64,000 nt of DNA, taken from Paracoccaceae bacterium (lineage in GTDB: Bacteria; Pseudomonadota; Alphaproteobacteria; Rhodobacterales; Rhodobacteraceae). The translations under genes and the position numbers were made by a program. Numbering within the stretch: the first letter of the stretch is position 1; each line of letters begins with the position of its first letter. The stretch is from the NCBI GenBank assembly GCA_026989355.1, contig JALSJM010000002.1:186001-250000 (forward strand), written 5' to 3'. Of this stretch, positions 8,451-18,275 are shown piece after piece. Below the pieces are notes generated by a model that was not told where the DNA came from, ran no database searches, and saw only the letters and a list, made by a program, of their open reading frames with translations.

Positions 8451-8555
8451 CCAAGAAGCGTGATCGGGGATGGCCCGATCGGAAATTGGGATCAGGGCGG
8501 AAATGCCTTCTTAGGGTTTTCGCCCCATAACATCGCCGAAAGAGAGGAACAAGAC

Positions 8556-10475
8556 ATGGCTAAAGTCATTGGTATCGACCTCGGTACAAGCAACTCCTGC
8601 GTCGCCATCATGGATGGCGCCAAGCCGAAGGTTATCGAAAACGCCGAAGGCCAACGCACGACCCCGTCCGTTGTTGCCTTCGCAGAAGAAGAAGTTCTCG
8701 TTGGCCAGCCGGCAAAGCGTCAGGCCGTGACCAACCCCGAAAACACGATCTTCGCCGTCAAGCGCCTGATCGGGCGCCGGATCGATGATCCGGAAGTGGA
8801 GCGCGTGAAGAAGATCGTCCCCTACAAGATTGTTGACGGCGGCAACGGAGATGCCTGGGTAGAAGTCCGCGGCGAGAAATATTCGCCCAGTCAGATCTCG
8901 GCCTATATCCTCGGCAAGATGAAGGAAACCGCCGAAAGCTATCTTGGCGAAGACGCCAAGCAGGCCGTCATCACCGTTCCCGCCTATTTCAACGACGCCC
9001 AGCGTCAGGCCACAAAGGATGCCGGCAAGATCTCGGGGCTTGAAGTGCTGCGGATCATCAACGAACCAACAGCGGCCGCGCTGGCCTATGGGCTGGACAA
9101 GTCCGGCGCCAAGACCATCGCCGTCTATGATCTTGGCGGCGGCACCTTCGACGTGACCATACTGGAAATCGACGAGGGCCTGTTCGAGGTGAAATCCACC
9201 AACGGCGATACTTTCCTTGGTGGTGAAGACTTCGATATGCGTATCGTCAATTACCTTGCGGAAGAATTCAAGAAAGAGCACGGCGTCGACCTGACGAAAG
9301 ACAAGATGGCTTTGCAGCGCCTGAAGGAAGCTGCCGAAAAGGCCAAGATCGAGCTTTCGTCGGCCACACAGACCGAGATCAACCAGCCGTTCATTTCGAT
9401 GGACCCGAACAACGGCACACCGCTGCACCTGGTGGTGAAACTCACACGCGCCAAGCTGGAAAGCCTGGTCAGCGATCTGATCAAGCGCACCATGAAACCC
9501 TGCAAGGATGCCCTGAAGGATGCCGGCCTCAGCACCGGCGACATTGACGAGGTGCTGCTGGTTGGCGGCATGACCAGGATGCCCAGGGTGGCCGAGGAAG
9601 TCAGCAAGTTCTTCGGCAGGGATCCACACAAGGGCGTGAACCCGGATGAAGTGGTGGCCATGGGCGCCGCAATCCAGGCCGGCGTGCTGCAGGGCGACGT
9701 GAAAGATGTCGTTCTGCTTGATGTGACACCGCTCAGCCTCGGGATCGAAACGCTTGGCGGCGTGTTCACCCGCCTGATCGATCGCAACACGACCATTCCG
9801 ACGAAGAAGTCGCAGATCTTCTCGACCGCGGAAGACAACCAGTCAGCCGTGACGATCCGGGTATTTCAGGGCGAGCGTGAACTGGCGGCCGACAACAAGC
9901 TGCTCGGCCAGTTCAACCTTGAGGACATCCCGCCCGCACCACGTGGCGTGCCGCAGATCGAGGTGACTTTCGACATCGACGCCAACGGTATCGTCTCGGT
10001 TTCCGCCAAGGACAAGGGTACCGGGAAAGAACAGAAGATCACCATCCAGGCTTCGGGCGGCCTGAGCGAGGAAGAGATCGAACAGATGATCAAGGACGCC
10101 GAGGCCAATGCCGAAGCCGACCGCAAGCGGAAGGAACTGATCGAAGCCCGGAACCAGGCGGAAAGCCTGATCCACACCACCGAAAAATCGCTGGAAGAGC
10201 ATGGTGACAAGGTGGATCCCGCCACGGTGGAAGCCATCGAGCTTGCCGTAAGTGCGCTCAAGGAAACCATCGAAGACGATGATCCCGACAAGATCAAGTC
10301 TGGCATCCAGAACGTGACCGACGCGGCCATGAAGCTGGGTGAGGCGATCTACAAGGCGCAACAGGAAGAAGCTGCCGGTGAATCCGGCGGTTCCGAAGAA
10401 GAAGCGCCCCGCGGCGTGGATGAAGATATCGTTGATGCCGACTTCGAAGACATTGACGAAGACAAACGCGCATAA
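8556..10475 (+). CDS. dnaK: Molecular chaperone DnaK (Hsp70)
   Basis: 639 residues from the ATG at 8556, preceded by GAGAGGAAC; the frame is open 71 codons further upstream, but that part lies in the promoter region. The ATPase domain opens [17 protein letters not shown] and includes [31 protein letters not shown] and [14 protein letters not shown]. The linker [16 protein letters not shown] leads to the substrate domain and the tail ends in [17 protein letters not shown], close to the EEVKDKK-type acidic end. It is the ATP-driven cytosolic folding chaperone working with DnaJ and GrpE (grpE at 55201-55779). Transcription is probably from the RpoH promoter upstream. dnaJ follows after 69 nt containing a long hairpin. 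Confidence 0.98.
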   Translation: MAKVIGIDLGTSNSCVAIMDGAKPKVIENAEGQRTTPSVVAFAEEEVLVGQPAKRQAVTNPENTIFAVKRLIGRRIDDPEVERVKKIVPYKIVDGGNGDAWVEVRGEKYSPSQISAYILGKMKETAESYLGEDAKQAVITVPAYFNDAQRQATKDAGKISGLEVLRIINEPTAAALAYGLDKSGAKTIAVYDLGGGTFDVTILEIDEGLFEVKSTNGDTFLGGEDFDMRIVNYLAEEFKKEHGVDLTKDKMALQRLKEAAEKAKIELSSATQTEINQPFISMDPNNGTPLHLVVKLTRAKLESLVSDLIKRTMKPCKDALKDAGLSTGDIDEVLLVGGMTRMPRVAEEVSKFFGRDPHKGVNPDEVVAMGAAIQAGVLQGDVKDVVLLDVTPLSLGIETLGGVFTRLIDRNTTIPTKKSQIFSTAEDNQSAVTIRVFQGERELAADNKLLGQFNLEDIPPAPRGVPQIEVTFDIDANGIVSVSAKDKGTGKEQKITIQASGGLSEEEIEQMIKDAEANAEADRKRKELIEARNQAESLIHTTEKSLEEHGDKVDPATVEAIELAVSALKETIEDDDPDKIKSGIQNVTDAAMKLGEAIYKAQQEEAAGESGGSEEEAPRGVDEDIVDADFEDIDEDKRA

Positions 10476-10492
10476 GGAGTTCTGAACTCTTT

Positions 10493-10523
10493 CTGGCCGG
10501 CCTGAGAAACTCGGGCCGGCCAG
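10493..10523 (+). terminator. Long hairpin between dnaK and dnaJ (attenuator or RNA-processing element)
   Basis: CTGGCCGGCCTGAG (10493-10506), a loop of AAA and CTCGGGCCGGCCAG (10510-10523) form a 14-bp stem with a single G-U pair. No run of T follows (next bases TCATGTTG), so it is not a standard intrinsic terminator. It starts 18 nt after the dnaK stop and ends 21 nt before the dnaJ ATG. It could reduce dnaJ expression relative to dnaK, or protect the dnaK mRNA end. Confidence 0.7.
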
Positions 10524-10544
10524 TCATGTTGAAGAGGAAACGGG

Positions 10545-11681
10545 ATGGCAAAGCGCGACTATTATGAAATCCTGGGCATCAGCGTTCATGCCTCTGCCGA
10601 AGAAATCAAGAAGGCCTATCGCAGAAAGGCCAGGGAGCTGCATCCCGACAGCAACTCTGACAATCCTGACGCAGAAGCCCAGTTCAAGGAAGTGAACGAA
10701 GCCTACGATGTGCTCAAGGATCCCGAAAAGCGTGCTGCGTATGACCGCTTCGGTCATGCCGCCTTCGAGGGCGGCACGGGTGCCGGTGCGGGCTTTGGAA
10801 CGCGGGGGGGCGATTTTGCCTCGGCTTTCTCGGATGTCTTCGAAGATCTGTTTGGCGATTTCATGGGCCAGCGCAAATCTTCCCGACAGCGCGCATCGCG
10901 CGGATCTGACCTGCGTTATAACTTGCGTGTCACACTGGAAGAAGCCTTTTCCGGCGTCCAGAAAACAATAACCGTTCCCACATCGGTAACCTGCCGCGAA
11001 TGCAATGGCTCGGGTGCTGCTGGCGGGGCCGAGCCCGCACTGTGCCCCACCTGTTCAGGCATGGGAAAGGTGCGGGCCCAGCAAGGCTTCTTTACGGTCG
11101 AGCGCAGCTGCCCCACCTGCGGGGGCATAGGCCACATGATCAAGGATCCCTGTGCAACCTGCCGCGGGCAGGGCCGGCTTGAGAAAGAGCGTTCGCTTTC
11201 GGTCAACATCCCGGCAGGTGTGGAAACGGGCACCCGTATCCGTCTTGCCGGTGAAGGCGAAGCCGGACTTCGCGGCGGACCGCCCGGCGATCTTTACATT
11301 TTCATCGACGTGCAGGAACACTCTCTGTTTCAGCGCGACGGGACCGATCTTTACTGCCGCGTTCCCGTATCCATGGCAAAGGCGGCTCTTGGCGGTGAGG
11401 TCGAGGTGCCGACAATAGACGGTGGAAAATCGCGGGTAAAGGTGCCGGCCGGCAGCCAGTCGGGCAGACAGATGCGCCTGCGCGGCAAGGGCATGCCGGC
11501 ACTGCGCGGCGGCGTCACGGGTGACATGTATATAGAACTGCATGTAGAAACCCCGGTAAACCTGACAGCAAGGCAAAAGGAGATTCTGCAGGAATTCGAG
11601 GAAATATCGAATGACAACAATCCAGCCGGATCGAAATTCTTCCAGACGGTGAAATCCTTCTGGGAAAGCATGAAAAGCTGA
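10545..11681 (+). CDS. dnaJ: Co-chaperone DnaJ (Hsp40)
   Basis: 378 residues, GAGGAA before the ATG. Domains in order: J domain (residues 5-70, with HPD at about 33-35), a Gly/Phe-rich linker ([16 protein letters not shown]), a zinc-binding domain with four CxxCxGxG repeats ([32 protein letters not shown]) and the C-terminal substrate-binding beta domains ([39 protein letters not shown]). It delivers clients to DnaK and stimulates its ATPase. It is co-directional with dnaK and probably shares the heat-shock promoter through the hairpin in the gap. This is a class I DnaJ with nothing missing. Confidence 0.97.
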   Translation: MAKRDYYEILGISVHASAEEIKKAYRRKARELHPDSNSDNPDAEAQFKEVNEAYDVLKDPEKRAAYDRFGHAAFEGGTGAGAGFGTRGGDFASAFSDVFEDLFGDFMGQRKSSRQRASRGSDLRYNLRVTLEEAFSGVQKTITVPTSVTCRECNGSGAAGGAEPALCPTCSGMGKVRAQQGFFTVERSCPTCGGIGHMIKDPCATCRGQGRLEKERSLSVNIPAGVETGTRIRLAGEGEAGLRGGPPGDLYIFIDVQEHSLFQRDGTDLYCRVPVSMAKAALGGEVEVPTIDGGKSRVKVPAGSQSGRQMRLRGKGMPALRGGVTGDMYIELHVETPVNLTARQKEILQEFEEISNDNNPAGSKFFQTVKSFWESMKS

Positions 11682-11701
11682 CAATCTGCGTCATGCGCGG
11701 C

Positions 11702-11721
11702 ATGGTTAACATGCATTAACC
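11702..11721. promoter_or_regulatory. Palindrome with possible CtrA half-site upstream of radC
   Basis: GGTTAACATGCATTAACC (11704-11721) is an inverted repeat GGTTAA-N6-TTAACC. Read on the minus strand it includes TTAACCAT (11709-11702), the half-site described for the cell-cycle regulator CtrA. It lies 33 nt before the radC ATG. CtrA control of radC is an inference. Confidence 0.45.
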
Positions 11722-11753
11722 GAATTTTCAGAAAATCGTCGCAGCCTGACGGT

Positions 11754-12515
11754 ATGAGTTCCGGGTATCACTTTTCCGAAATAGGCCTCCCTCTTTTCGA
11801 AGCGGATGAAGCGGTTTCGCCAACGCCTCTTGCAGGCCGGCTGCCGTCTTACATCAAGGATCACCGCAAGCGCCTGCGCACACGGTTTCTGGAGGGTGGA
11901 GCCGGTGCCATGCCCGACTACGAACTTCTTGAGCTTGTCCTGTTTCGCGCCATTCCACGGCAAGACGTTAAACCGCTGGCGCGACGCCTGATGGATACAT
12001 TCGGCGATTTCAATCGCGTCCTGTCAGCCCCGCGCAAGCGGCTTGCCGCAGTAAAGGGTGTGGGCGATGCGGTTATTCTGGAGCTCAAGATCATTGAAGC
12101 TGCGGCTCACAGGATGGCACGTGCGCGGGTTCTGAAACGTCATGTAATCTCAAGCTGGGATGCGGTTCTCGATTATTGCCATACAACCATGGCACACCGG
12201 GAAACCGAGCAATTCCGCGTTCTGTATCTTGACCGCAAGAACATGCTGATCGCTGATGAAGAGCAGGCAAGTGGAACCGTCGATCATGTGCCCGTCTATC
12301 CACGCGAACTTGTGAAGCGCGCGCTGGAGCTGAACGCATCGGCACTGATCCTGGTGCATAATCACCCTTCCGGCGATCCAACCCCGTCAGAGCAGGACAT
12401 CACGATGACGGGCCAGGTTCGGAAAGCAGCAGAAGCACTGGGCATAACCTTGCATGATCACCTGATCATCGGGAAATCGCGTGAACTCAGCTTCCGATCG
12501 GCAGGCTATCTCTGA
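11754..12515 (+). CDS. radC: RadC family protein (JAB/MPN domain)
   Basis: 253 residues. The N-terminal part (about 40-115) holds the helix-hairpin-helix-like UPF0758 region (MPDYELLELVLFRAIPRQDVKPLARRLM ... VKGVGDAVILELKIIEAA). The C-terminal part is a JAB1/MPN metalloprotease-like domain with ALILVHNHPSGDPTPSEQD, i.e. the HxHPSGxPxPSxxD zinc motif. Once thought a repair factor, its biochemical activity is unproven; members are linked to DNA uptake and recombination in several bacteria. In Rhodobacter relatives such genes belong, as I recall, to the CtrA/gene-transfer regulon, and a CtrA-like site lies upstream. It converges on the PBP-OmpA gene with a 21-nt gap. Confidence 0.93.
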   Translation: MSSGYHFSEIGLPLFEADEAVSPTPLAGRLPSYIKDHRKRLRTRFLEGGAGAMPDYELLELVLFRAIPRQDVKPLARRLMDTFGDFNRVLSAPRKRLAAVKGVGDAVILELKIIEAAAHRMARARVLKRHVISSWDAVLDYCHTTMAHRETEQFRVLYLDRKNMLIADEEQASGTVDHVPVYPRELVKRALELNASALILVHNHPSGDPTPSEQDITMTGQVRKAAEALGITLHDHLIIGKSRELSFRSAGYL

Positions 12516-12536
12516 TCGAAGGTCAGGGGCCGGAGC

Positions 12537-14114
12537 TCACCTCAACCACACCTCGACACGTCGGTTGATCCGGCGCCCCCAGGCTTCAGTGTCACAGGCT
12601 ATCGGCAACGTTTCCCCGAAAGCCTTGATGCGGAATTTCAACTGCTGCTCCTGAATGCCATCCACCATTTTCAGAACAGCATCGTGAACCGCATTTGCGC
12701 GCCTCTCGGAAACAAGCCTGTTTGTTTCCGCCGTGCCCTCTCCATCGGTAAATCCCGCGAAGATGATGGTCTTGTCATGATACTGCCCAGCCTTCAGCAG
12801 ATGTGACAACAGCACGACATTGGCGCGAGATTGCGCATCCAGCAATGTCGAACCTGCCTGAAACCGGAACGTGACCGACAGTCTCCGCGCTGGTTTCAGT
12901 TCTGCAACCAGCTCTTTCAGATCCGCAAGTTTCGTCTCCTTGCCGGCGGCGGTGATGGCATTGGCCAGGCGCTCACCCTGCGACCCGATGGAAATTTCAA
13001 GCGGTTGCTGATCAACGAATCCAGCTCGCCGGATTACCAGTTGCGCAGTATGCGAGCCAAGAAAGCGCAGGAAATCACGCCCCACCTCGGGAAAACGATA
13101 ACGCGGCATATACAGAAACAGTGGCGTGGCGAGTGGATAATCTTCGGATTTCAGGGTCAATATCGAAGGTCGGATTGCAAATCCGCATTCTCCGGTCAGG
13201 GAAAGTACCTTGGCATTTCCCACCTCGGAATAGCTGGCAAGCCCGATGGCAAAGGGATCTCTTGCAACGGCATCCACCAGATCTTCGCTGCTTTCATGGA
13301 CAATGGTTTTGTCCGATAAAACCAGGCCGTATCCCCGCATGACCTTGTCTTGAAAACCTTGTGTCAAACCGGATTCGGGGCCGCGGGTATGCACGGCGAT
13401 CGGGGCATCCGGCCCGCCCACTTCCTGCCAGTTCGCGATTCGGCCTGCAAAAATTCCGGCCAGGGTTTCGAACGACAAACCTTCAACCGGATTGCGGGGA
13501 GAAACCACCAGAACCAACCCATCAAGCCCGATCACCCTTGCCCGCCTGGCAATTGAAAGATCCCCCAGCCCCGTTTTTTTCGCCACATCATTTTCTTCCG
13601 AACGGATTTCCCGCAAGGCCATGGCCATATCCGCCTTTCCCGCCAACAGATCGGACAACCCCTGTTCGGTATTCGACAGGCGAAAGGCAAGCCGCGCCAC
13701 TTCGCGGCCATCACCCGACCGGCGCAGGACATAATCGAAATCCCTGTCGGACCGCACAACCCGGCGCAGCTTCATGCCCTCTTGAACTGCAAATGCCTCG
13801 ACAAGGGCAGGAAGCAACACGTCGCCCATTGTGCGCGATCCGCTAATCGTCATGCGGGCAATGAAATTTTCACGGTCAGGACAACCGGAGCCTTTACAGG
13901 TCACTCCCTCACCATCCACCGTCAAATTGCCATGAGCTGTCCTGATGCGGTAGAATTCGCCGTCAAAGCCCAACAGCGTGCCGCTTATGCTGAGCGCACC
14001 GTCTTTCGATGTCAGCAAAACCTTCTTCTGCGAAGGCTGGTCGGCTGCACCGGTGCCGCCGGCAAGAACCAACGCGGCGATCAATGCCGCATACAGCATT
14101 TTCATTCCAGGCAT
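12537..14114 (-). CDS. Periplasmic phosphate-binding-protein-like / OmpA fusion protein
   Basis: 525 residues. A signal peptide (about residues 1-23, MLYAALIAALVLAGGTGAA) precedes a small conserved beta region (LLTSKDGALSISGTLLGFDGEFYRIRTAHGNLTVDG). Residues ~85-375 resemble PstS-like substrate-binding proteins (TISGSRTMGDVLLPALVEAF, DLLAGKADMAMALREI, LSFETLAGIFAGRIANWQEVGG, FAIGLASYS). The C-terminal ~115 residues are an OmpA-type peptidoglycan-binding domain (GFTDGEGTAETNRLVSERRANAV, INRRVEVWL). It probably sits in the periplasm anchored to the cell wall; the ligand is unknown, and no transporter genes are near. It follows the membrane protein gene (14129-15169) after 14 nt, so the two are likely co-transcribed. 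The exact start among three nearby ATGs (14114, 14105, 14099) is uncertain. Confidence 0.85.
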   Translation of the reverse strand: MPGMKMLYAALIAALVLAGGTGAADQPSQKKVLLTSKDGALSISGTLLGFDGEFYRIRTAHGNLTVDGEGVTCKGSGCPDRENFIARMTISGSRTMGDVLLPALVEAFAVQEGMKLRRVVRSDRDFDYVLRRSGDGREVARLAFRLSNTEQGLSDLLAGKADMAMALREIRSEENDVAKKTGLGDLSIARRARVIGLDGLVLVVSPRNPVEGLSFETLAGIFAGRIANWQEVGGPDAPIAVHTRGPESGLTQGFQDKVMRGYGLVLSDKTIVHESSEDLVDAVARDPFAIGLASYSEVGNAKVLSLTGECGFAIRPSILTLKSEDYPLATPLFLYMPRYRFPEVGRDFLRFLGSHTAQLVIRRAGFVDQQPLEISIGSQGERLANAITAAGKETKLADLKELVAELKPARRLSVTFRFQAGSTLLDAQSRANVVLLSHLLKAGQYHDKTIIFAGFTDGEGTAETNRLVSERRANAVHDAVLKMVDGIQEQQLKFRIKAFGETLPIACDTEAWGRRINRRVEVWLR

Positions 14115-14128
14115 CCAGAAGTTTCGGA

Positions 14129-15169
14129 TCAGTTCCTGGCGATCTTCAGATCTGGAAGAACATTTTTCAATACCAGCCTGTTGCCAATCCTGTTACAGCC
14201 GGGCATGAAAAGCACGATATCAGTTGGCCTCATCACCCCGGCCACAGTTTTCCAAAGCGCTGTTGCTTCTATTTCACGGTCACAGGTAAAAGCGTTCACG
14301 CCTGCTTCCAGAGCAAGGCGCACGGCTCCGCTCCGGTTGCTCATGGCTCGCGGAAAACTGTAAATTTCAGCATGTCTGACATTTTCAGGCCGGTCTGACC
14401 TGCCCAGACGCATGATGATGCCCCGCACTTCATCTCGGCCGGCAGCATGACCCGGAGCCTCAGCCTGCACATGGCCCACGTCACCATAATCCGCGCCGAA
14501 TTCAAGTGCGCGGATATTCAGATCGGCATTGCCTTGCCAGAGAAGGACAATACGATCATGATCGATGACTTCCGGAACCTCGGCCATTGCATGAACCATG
14601 GTCCTGTCGGCAAAACGCACCGTGAACCTGGCCTTTTCGGCCAAGGCTGGCACTGTAACCGATACATGCCCGGTCCTTGATGTCAGTTCGGTGAAAACAA
14701 GACCTTCGTGAAGAATTTCTACGATCTGTTCTGCCTTGCAAGGGGCGTCAAGCATAAGCCGAACCTCTGCCCTTTCCCGTGCTGCAATGGCAGAAAGCCG
14801 CGGCCCACATGCGATGCCGAACGGGCTGAAGCGAGCCTCATTCTCAAGAATTCCGGCCGATACGGTTTCCTTCTGCGGAAACAAAAGGCCGGCAGAACCC
14901 GTCAGGCGGACAGCTGGAAATCCGGAGCGCAGCATTGAAGCGGGCAGGCTCGGCAATGCGGTGGATGACACGAAAACATCATCGGTTTCACCGTTCATAT
15001 CGGCAGAAGCGAGCCTGACGTGCTGAAGAGGCGGCCCTTCTTTCCTGCCAAAAATTTCGGCAATCGAATCACTGTTCTGCATGGCAAACCCGGTTGCCCA
15101 TGCCATGAAAACCGTGATCAGAACCGTGACAATCTTTCCTCGGTCGAGCCGTTTCAGTTTCGTGAGCAA
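14129..15169 (-). CDS. Uncharacterised protein with one N-terminal membrane anchor
   Basis: I do not recognise this family with confidence. The frame opens at a TTG (15190), but a second TTG at 15169 has GGAGA six nt upstream and is preferred; neither is certain. After a short basic N-terminus (LTKLKRLDRGK) comes one membrane helix (IVTVLITVFMAWATGFAM) and about 310 residues predicted to lie in the periplasm. There are three cysteines that could pair (FGIACGPRL, LDAPCKAEQ, and CDREIEA/FMPGCNRIG near the end). The ending LKNVLPDLKIARN is not charged enough to suggest another helix. It lies 14 nt before the PBP-OmpA gene, on the same strand and just downstream of secA, so the pair may act together in the cell envelope. 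Confidence 0.75.
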   Translation of the reverse strand: MLTKLKRLDRGKIVTVLITVFMAWATGFAMQNSDSIAEIFGRKEGPPLQHVRLASADMNGETDDVFVSSTALPSLPASMLRSGFPAVRLTGSAGLLFPQKETVSAGILENEARFSPFGIACGPRLSAIAARERAEVRLMLDAPCKAEQIVEILHEGLVFTELTSRTGHVSVTVPALAEKARFTVRFADRTMVHAMAEVPEVIDHDRIVLLWQGNADLNIRALEFGADYGDVGHVQAEAPGHAAGRDEVRGIIMRLGRSDRPENVRHAEIYSFPRAMSNRSGAVRLALEAGVNAFTCDREIEATALWKTVAGVMRPTDIVLFMPGCNRIGNRLVLKNVLPDLKIARN

Positions 15170-15384
15170 GGCGATTCTCCAGGATGCCAAGCTCCCACCC
15201 AGATTTTCAACCTACCTGAAAATCCGCACATGGCGAATTGTCTGTGCCATTTAAATTTTCCCTATGGCAGAGCAGCAACATGGACCGGATTTCGTGGGAC
15301 AACAGTCTGAAACCGGCACATCCTGATCCATCCTCGTGCCTTCGGAAACAGGCAGATTCGTTTTCTTCTGCCGCCCTTCAGATG

Positions 15385-18078
15385 TCAGACAATCCTGCCG
15401 TGGCAGTGCTTGTATTTTCTGCCTGATCCACATGGGCACGGATCGTTTCGGCCCGGATCTCCCCAAGTTGACGGATCGCTTTCATCGAACCCCTCGACAA
15501 GGGGAGAATGACCCGGGCTTTCCGGCGATGCTCCTGCCTCTTGCTGGGCTTCCTGCTGGGCAAGAAGCTGCTGCATCATTGCTGCATGCTCCTCTTCCGA
15601 CATGGGGCGGATCTGCACCAGCTGTTTGGTAACATCCACGCGCAGGCTGTCCAGCATCGATTGGAACAGCTGGAAGGCCTCGGTCTTGTATTCATTCAGC
15701 GGATCGCGCTGTGCATAGCCACGAAACCCGATGACCGAGCGCAGATGCTCAAGCGTCAGAAGGTGCTCGCGCCATTTTGTGTCGATCGTCTGCAGCAGAA
15801 CCTGCTTCTCGATCTGGCGCATGGTTTCGGGTCCGAATGCCGCGGCTTTCTGGGCCATGAATTCATCAGCCGCCTTGACCAGACGTTCGCGGATTACTTC
15901 GTCATCAACGCCTTCCTCTCTGGCCCAGGCGATGACCGGCACATCGATACCCAGATGCTCCATCGCCGCAGCATAAAGCCCTTCGGTATCCCACTGCTCG
16001 GGATAGCTGCCCTCCGGCATGTAACGATCAAGCAGATCGTCGATCACCTCGTGACGCATGTCCTGAACGATATCGGAAAGATCCTGCGCCTCCATGATTT
16101 CGCGACGTTGCGAGAATATCACCTTGCGCTGATCGTTCATCACATCATCGAATTTCAGAAGGTGCTTGCGAATGTCGAAATTGCGCGCTTCAACCTTGGC
16201 CTGAGCCTTTTCAAGCGACTTGTTCACCCAAGGGTGAATGATCGCTTCACCCTCTTTCATGCCAAGCGTGGACAGAACCTTTTCAAGCCGGTCCGAACCG
16301 AAGATACGCATCAGATCATCCTGGAGCGACAGGAAGAAGATCGAACGGCCGGGATCGCCCTGCCGCCCTGAACGACCACGAAGCTGATTATCGATTCGGC
16401 GGCTTTCGTGGCGTTCGGTAGCCAGAACGAACAACCCGCCAGCATCCAGAACCTTCTGCCGTTCTTCGGCATGTTCGGCTTCGATCTTCCTGCGAATCTG
16501 TTCAGGGTCGGCTTCGGGATTGGCCGCCAGCGCTTCCAGAACCTTCATCTCGACATTGCCGCCCAGCTGGATGTCTGTACCGCGTCCGGCCATGTTGGTG
16601 GCAATCGTAACGGCGCCAAACTTTCCGGCCTCTGCTATGATCTGGGCTTCCCTTTCGTGCTGGCGGGCATTCAGGACATTGTGCCTGATACCCGCCTTCG
16701 TCAACAGCCCGGAAAGCTCTTCCGATTTCTCGATCGAAGTCGTGCCCACAAGGATCGGCTGGCCCTTCTCATGCGCTTCCCTGATTGCCTCAACAACCGC
16801 ATCGTTCTTCTCACGAACCGAGCGATATACCCGATCATGCTCGTCAATACGGATCACCGGTTTGTTGGTGGGTATCTCGACAACCCCGAGCTTGTAGATT
16901 TCCTGAAATTCTTCGGCTTCCGTCAGGGCGGTGCCCGTCATCCCCGCCAGCTTGTCATAGAGGCGAAAATAGTTCTGGAAGGTGACCGAAGCCAGTGTCA
17001 CGTTCTCGGGCTGAATGGCCACGCCTTCCTTGGCTTCGATTGCCTGGTGCAGACCCTCCGACAACCGACGCCCCGCCATCATCCGGCCGGTGAATTCATC
17101 GATGAGAACAACCTCACCGTTGCGCACGATGTAATCCTTGTCCTTCGAAAACAGCTTGTGCGCTCTCAGAGCCTGATTCAGGTGATGAACGATCGTGGTC
17201 GATTCCGGATCGTAAAGGCTTTGTCCTTCGGGCAGAATCCCGGCTGCGTGCAGACGCTCTTCCAGAAATTCGTTGCCCTCATCCGTAAAGGTGGCGTTAC
17301 GGGTCTTTTCATCAATCGTATAGTGCTCTTCGGAAAGCTCGGGGATGATCTTGTCGATTGTCTGATAAAGCTCGGTGCGATCCTGCGTCGGGCCCGAAAT
17401 GATCAGCGGAGTGCGTGCCTCGTCGATCAGAATCGAATCCACCTCATCCACGATCGCGTAATGGTGCCCACGCTGCTTCATTTCGCTGAGTTCGGATTTC
17501 ATGTTGTCGCGCAGATAGTCGAAGCCCAGCTCGTTGTTGGTGGCATAGGTGACATCTGCATCGTAGGCGGCCTTCTTTTCGTCATCGGGCTGATGCGGAT
17601 AGACAACCCCCGCCGTCATGCCAAGTGCCGAATAAACCTTTCCCATCCATTCCGCATCGCGCTTGGCCAGATAGTCGTTGACGGTAACGATATGCACACC
17701 CTTGCCGGTAAGCGCATTCAGATAGGCCGGAAACGTGGCGACCAGCGTTTTACCTTCGCCCGTCTTCATCTCTGCTATATAGCCGCGGTGCAGGAAAATG
17801 CCACCGATCAGCTGCACGTCGAAAGCGCGCAGGCCCAGCGCACGGTGCGCCGCTTCACGACAATTGGCAAAGGCTTCGGGCAGAAGATCGTCAAGACTTT
17901 CGCCTGATTTGGCGCGTTTCTGCAATTCACGGGTTTTCTGAATGATCTCTTCATCCGAAAGCTTCTGGAACCGGGGCTCAAGCGCGTTGATCTGCTCGAC
18001 AACAGGCCGCACCGCCTTGATCTGACGATCATTTGGTGTTCCGAAAATCTTTTTGGCAAGTGTTCCGATACCCAGCAT
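15385..18078 (-). CDS. secA: Preprotein translocase ATPase SecA
   Basis: 897 residues, the usual length for alphaproteobacteria. Motifs in order: [19 protein letters not shown] (Walker A), [20 protein letters not shown] (DEAD-like Walker B), [36 protein letters not shown] and [12 protein letters not shown] (helicase motifs), then the C-terminal scaffold. It ends in [18 protein letters not shown], the zinc/SecB-binding SEC-C motif. It drives post-translational export through SecYEG at the inner membrane. The gene diverges from the PPIase gene; its own promoter is probably TTGACA-17-TACATC at 18232-18209, giving a leader of about 120 nt with hairpins. Identification is certain. Confidence 0.98.
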   Translation of the reverse strand: MLGIGTLAKKIFGTPNDRQIKAVRPVVEQINALEPRFQKLSDEEIIQKTRELQKRAKSGESLDDLLPEAFANCREAAHRALGLRAFDVQLIGGIFLHRGYIAEMKTGEGKTLVATFPAYLNALTGKGVHIVTVNDYLAKRDAEWMGKVYSALGMTAGVVYPHQPDDEKKAAYDADVTYATNNELGFDYLRDNMKSELSEMKQRGHHYAIVDEVDSILIDEARTPLIISGPTQDRTELYQTIDKIIPELSEEHYTIDEKTRNATFTDEGNEFLEERLHAAGILPEGQSLYDPESTTIVHHLNQALRAHKLFSKDKDYIVRNGEVVLIDEFTGRMMAGRRLSEGLHQAIEAKEGVAIQPENVTLASVTFQNYFRLYDKLAGMTGTALTEAEEFQEIYKLGVVEIPTNKPVIRIDEHDRVYRSVREKNDAVVEAIREAHEKGQPILVGTTSIEKSEELSGLLTKAGIRHNVLNARQHEREAQIIAEAGKFGAVTIATNMAGRGTDIQLGGNVEMKVLEALAANPEADPEQIRRKIEAEHAEERQKVLDAGGLFVLATERHESRRIDNQLRGRSGRQGDPGRSIFFLSLQDDLMRIFGSDRLEKVLSTLGMKEGEAIIHPWVNKSLEKAQAKVEARNFDIRKHLLKFDDVMNDQRKVIFSQRREIMEAQDLSDIVQDMRHEVIDDLLDRYMPEGSYPEQWDTEGLYAAAMEHLGIDVPVIAWAREEGVDDEVIRERLVKAADEFMAQKAAAFGPETMRQIEKQVLLQTIDTKWREHLLTLEHLRSVIGFRGYAQRDPLNEYKTEAFQLFQSMLDSLRVDVTKQLVQIRPMSEEEHAAMMQQLLAQQEAQQEAGASPESPGHSPLVEGFDESDPSTWGDPGRNDPCPCGSGRKYKHCHGRIV

Positions 18079-18141
18079 TTTTTCTCCGTGCCGTGTTCAA
18101 CTCTCACGGCAATTCGCTTGCATGTTCACGATCAAGGACGA

Positions 18142-18173
18142 CTTGCCCCGCATCGCTTGCAGTCTTATGACTG
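18142..18173 (+). promoter_or_regulatory. RpoH-like promoter candidate for the PPIase gene
   Basis: CTTG (18142-18145), an 18-nt spacer and CTTATGACTG (18164-18173) match CTTG-N18-CYTATNTNNG except for one base (A for T at position 7 of the -10 part). The spacing equals that of the dnaK promoter. It overlaps the palindrome at 18157-18176 and points towards the gene at 18276. Confidence 0.45.
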
Positions 18174-18176
18174 CAA
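18157..18176. promoter_or_regulatory. 20-bp palindrome in the secA/PPIase divergent region
   Basis: TTGCAGTCTTATGACTGCAA is a perfect inverted repeat with 8-bp arms and a 4-nt centre. It overlaps the RpoH-like promoter of the PPIase gene and lies in the probable 5' leader of secA. It may be an operator for one direction, or an RNA hairpin for the other. Confidence 0.55.
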
Positions 18177-18208
18177 CAAGGCTTGTGGCGTGACCACATC
18201 CCTTTGGG

Positions 18209-18237
18209 GATGTAAGGGGCCACAGAGATAGTGTCAA
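18209..18237 (-). promoter_or_regulatory. Probable sigma-70-type promoter of secA
   Basis: On the minus strand a perfect TTGACA (18237-18232) is followed by 17 nt and TACATC (18214-18209). It lies about 130 nt before the secA ATG. A small hairpin CATCCC-TTTG-GGGATG (18197-18212) overlaps the -10 box. Confidence 0.5.
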
Positions 18238-18275
18238 CGCCACGCAACCGCACGGCCATATCAGAGGAAGAACAG

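Noticed and set aside
8511-9629. Long minus-strand ORF (372 codons) opposite dnaK
   Set aside because: It lies wholly antisense to a clear dnaK and has no family motif; GC-rich codons leave such shadow frames open.
16408-17907. 499-codon plus-strand ORF opposite secA
   Set aside because: Antisense shadow of secA; no ribosome site or recognisable protein.
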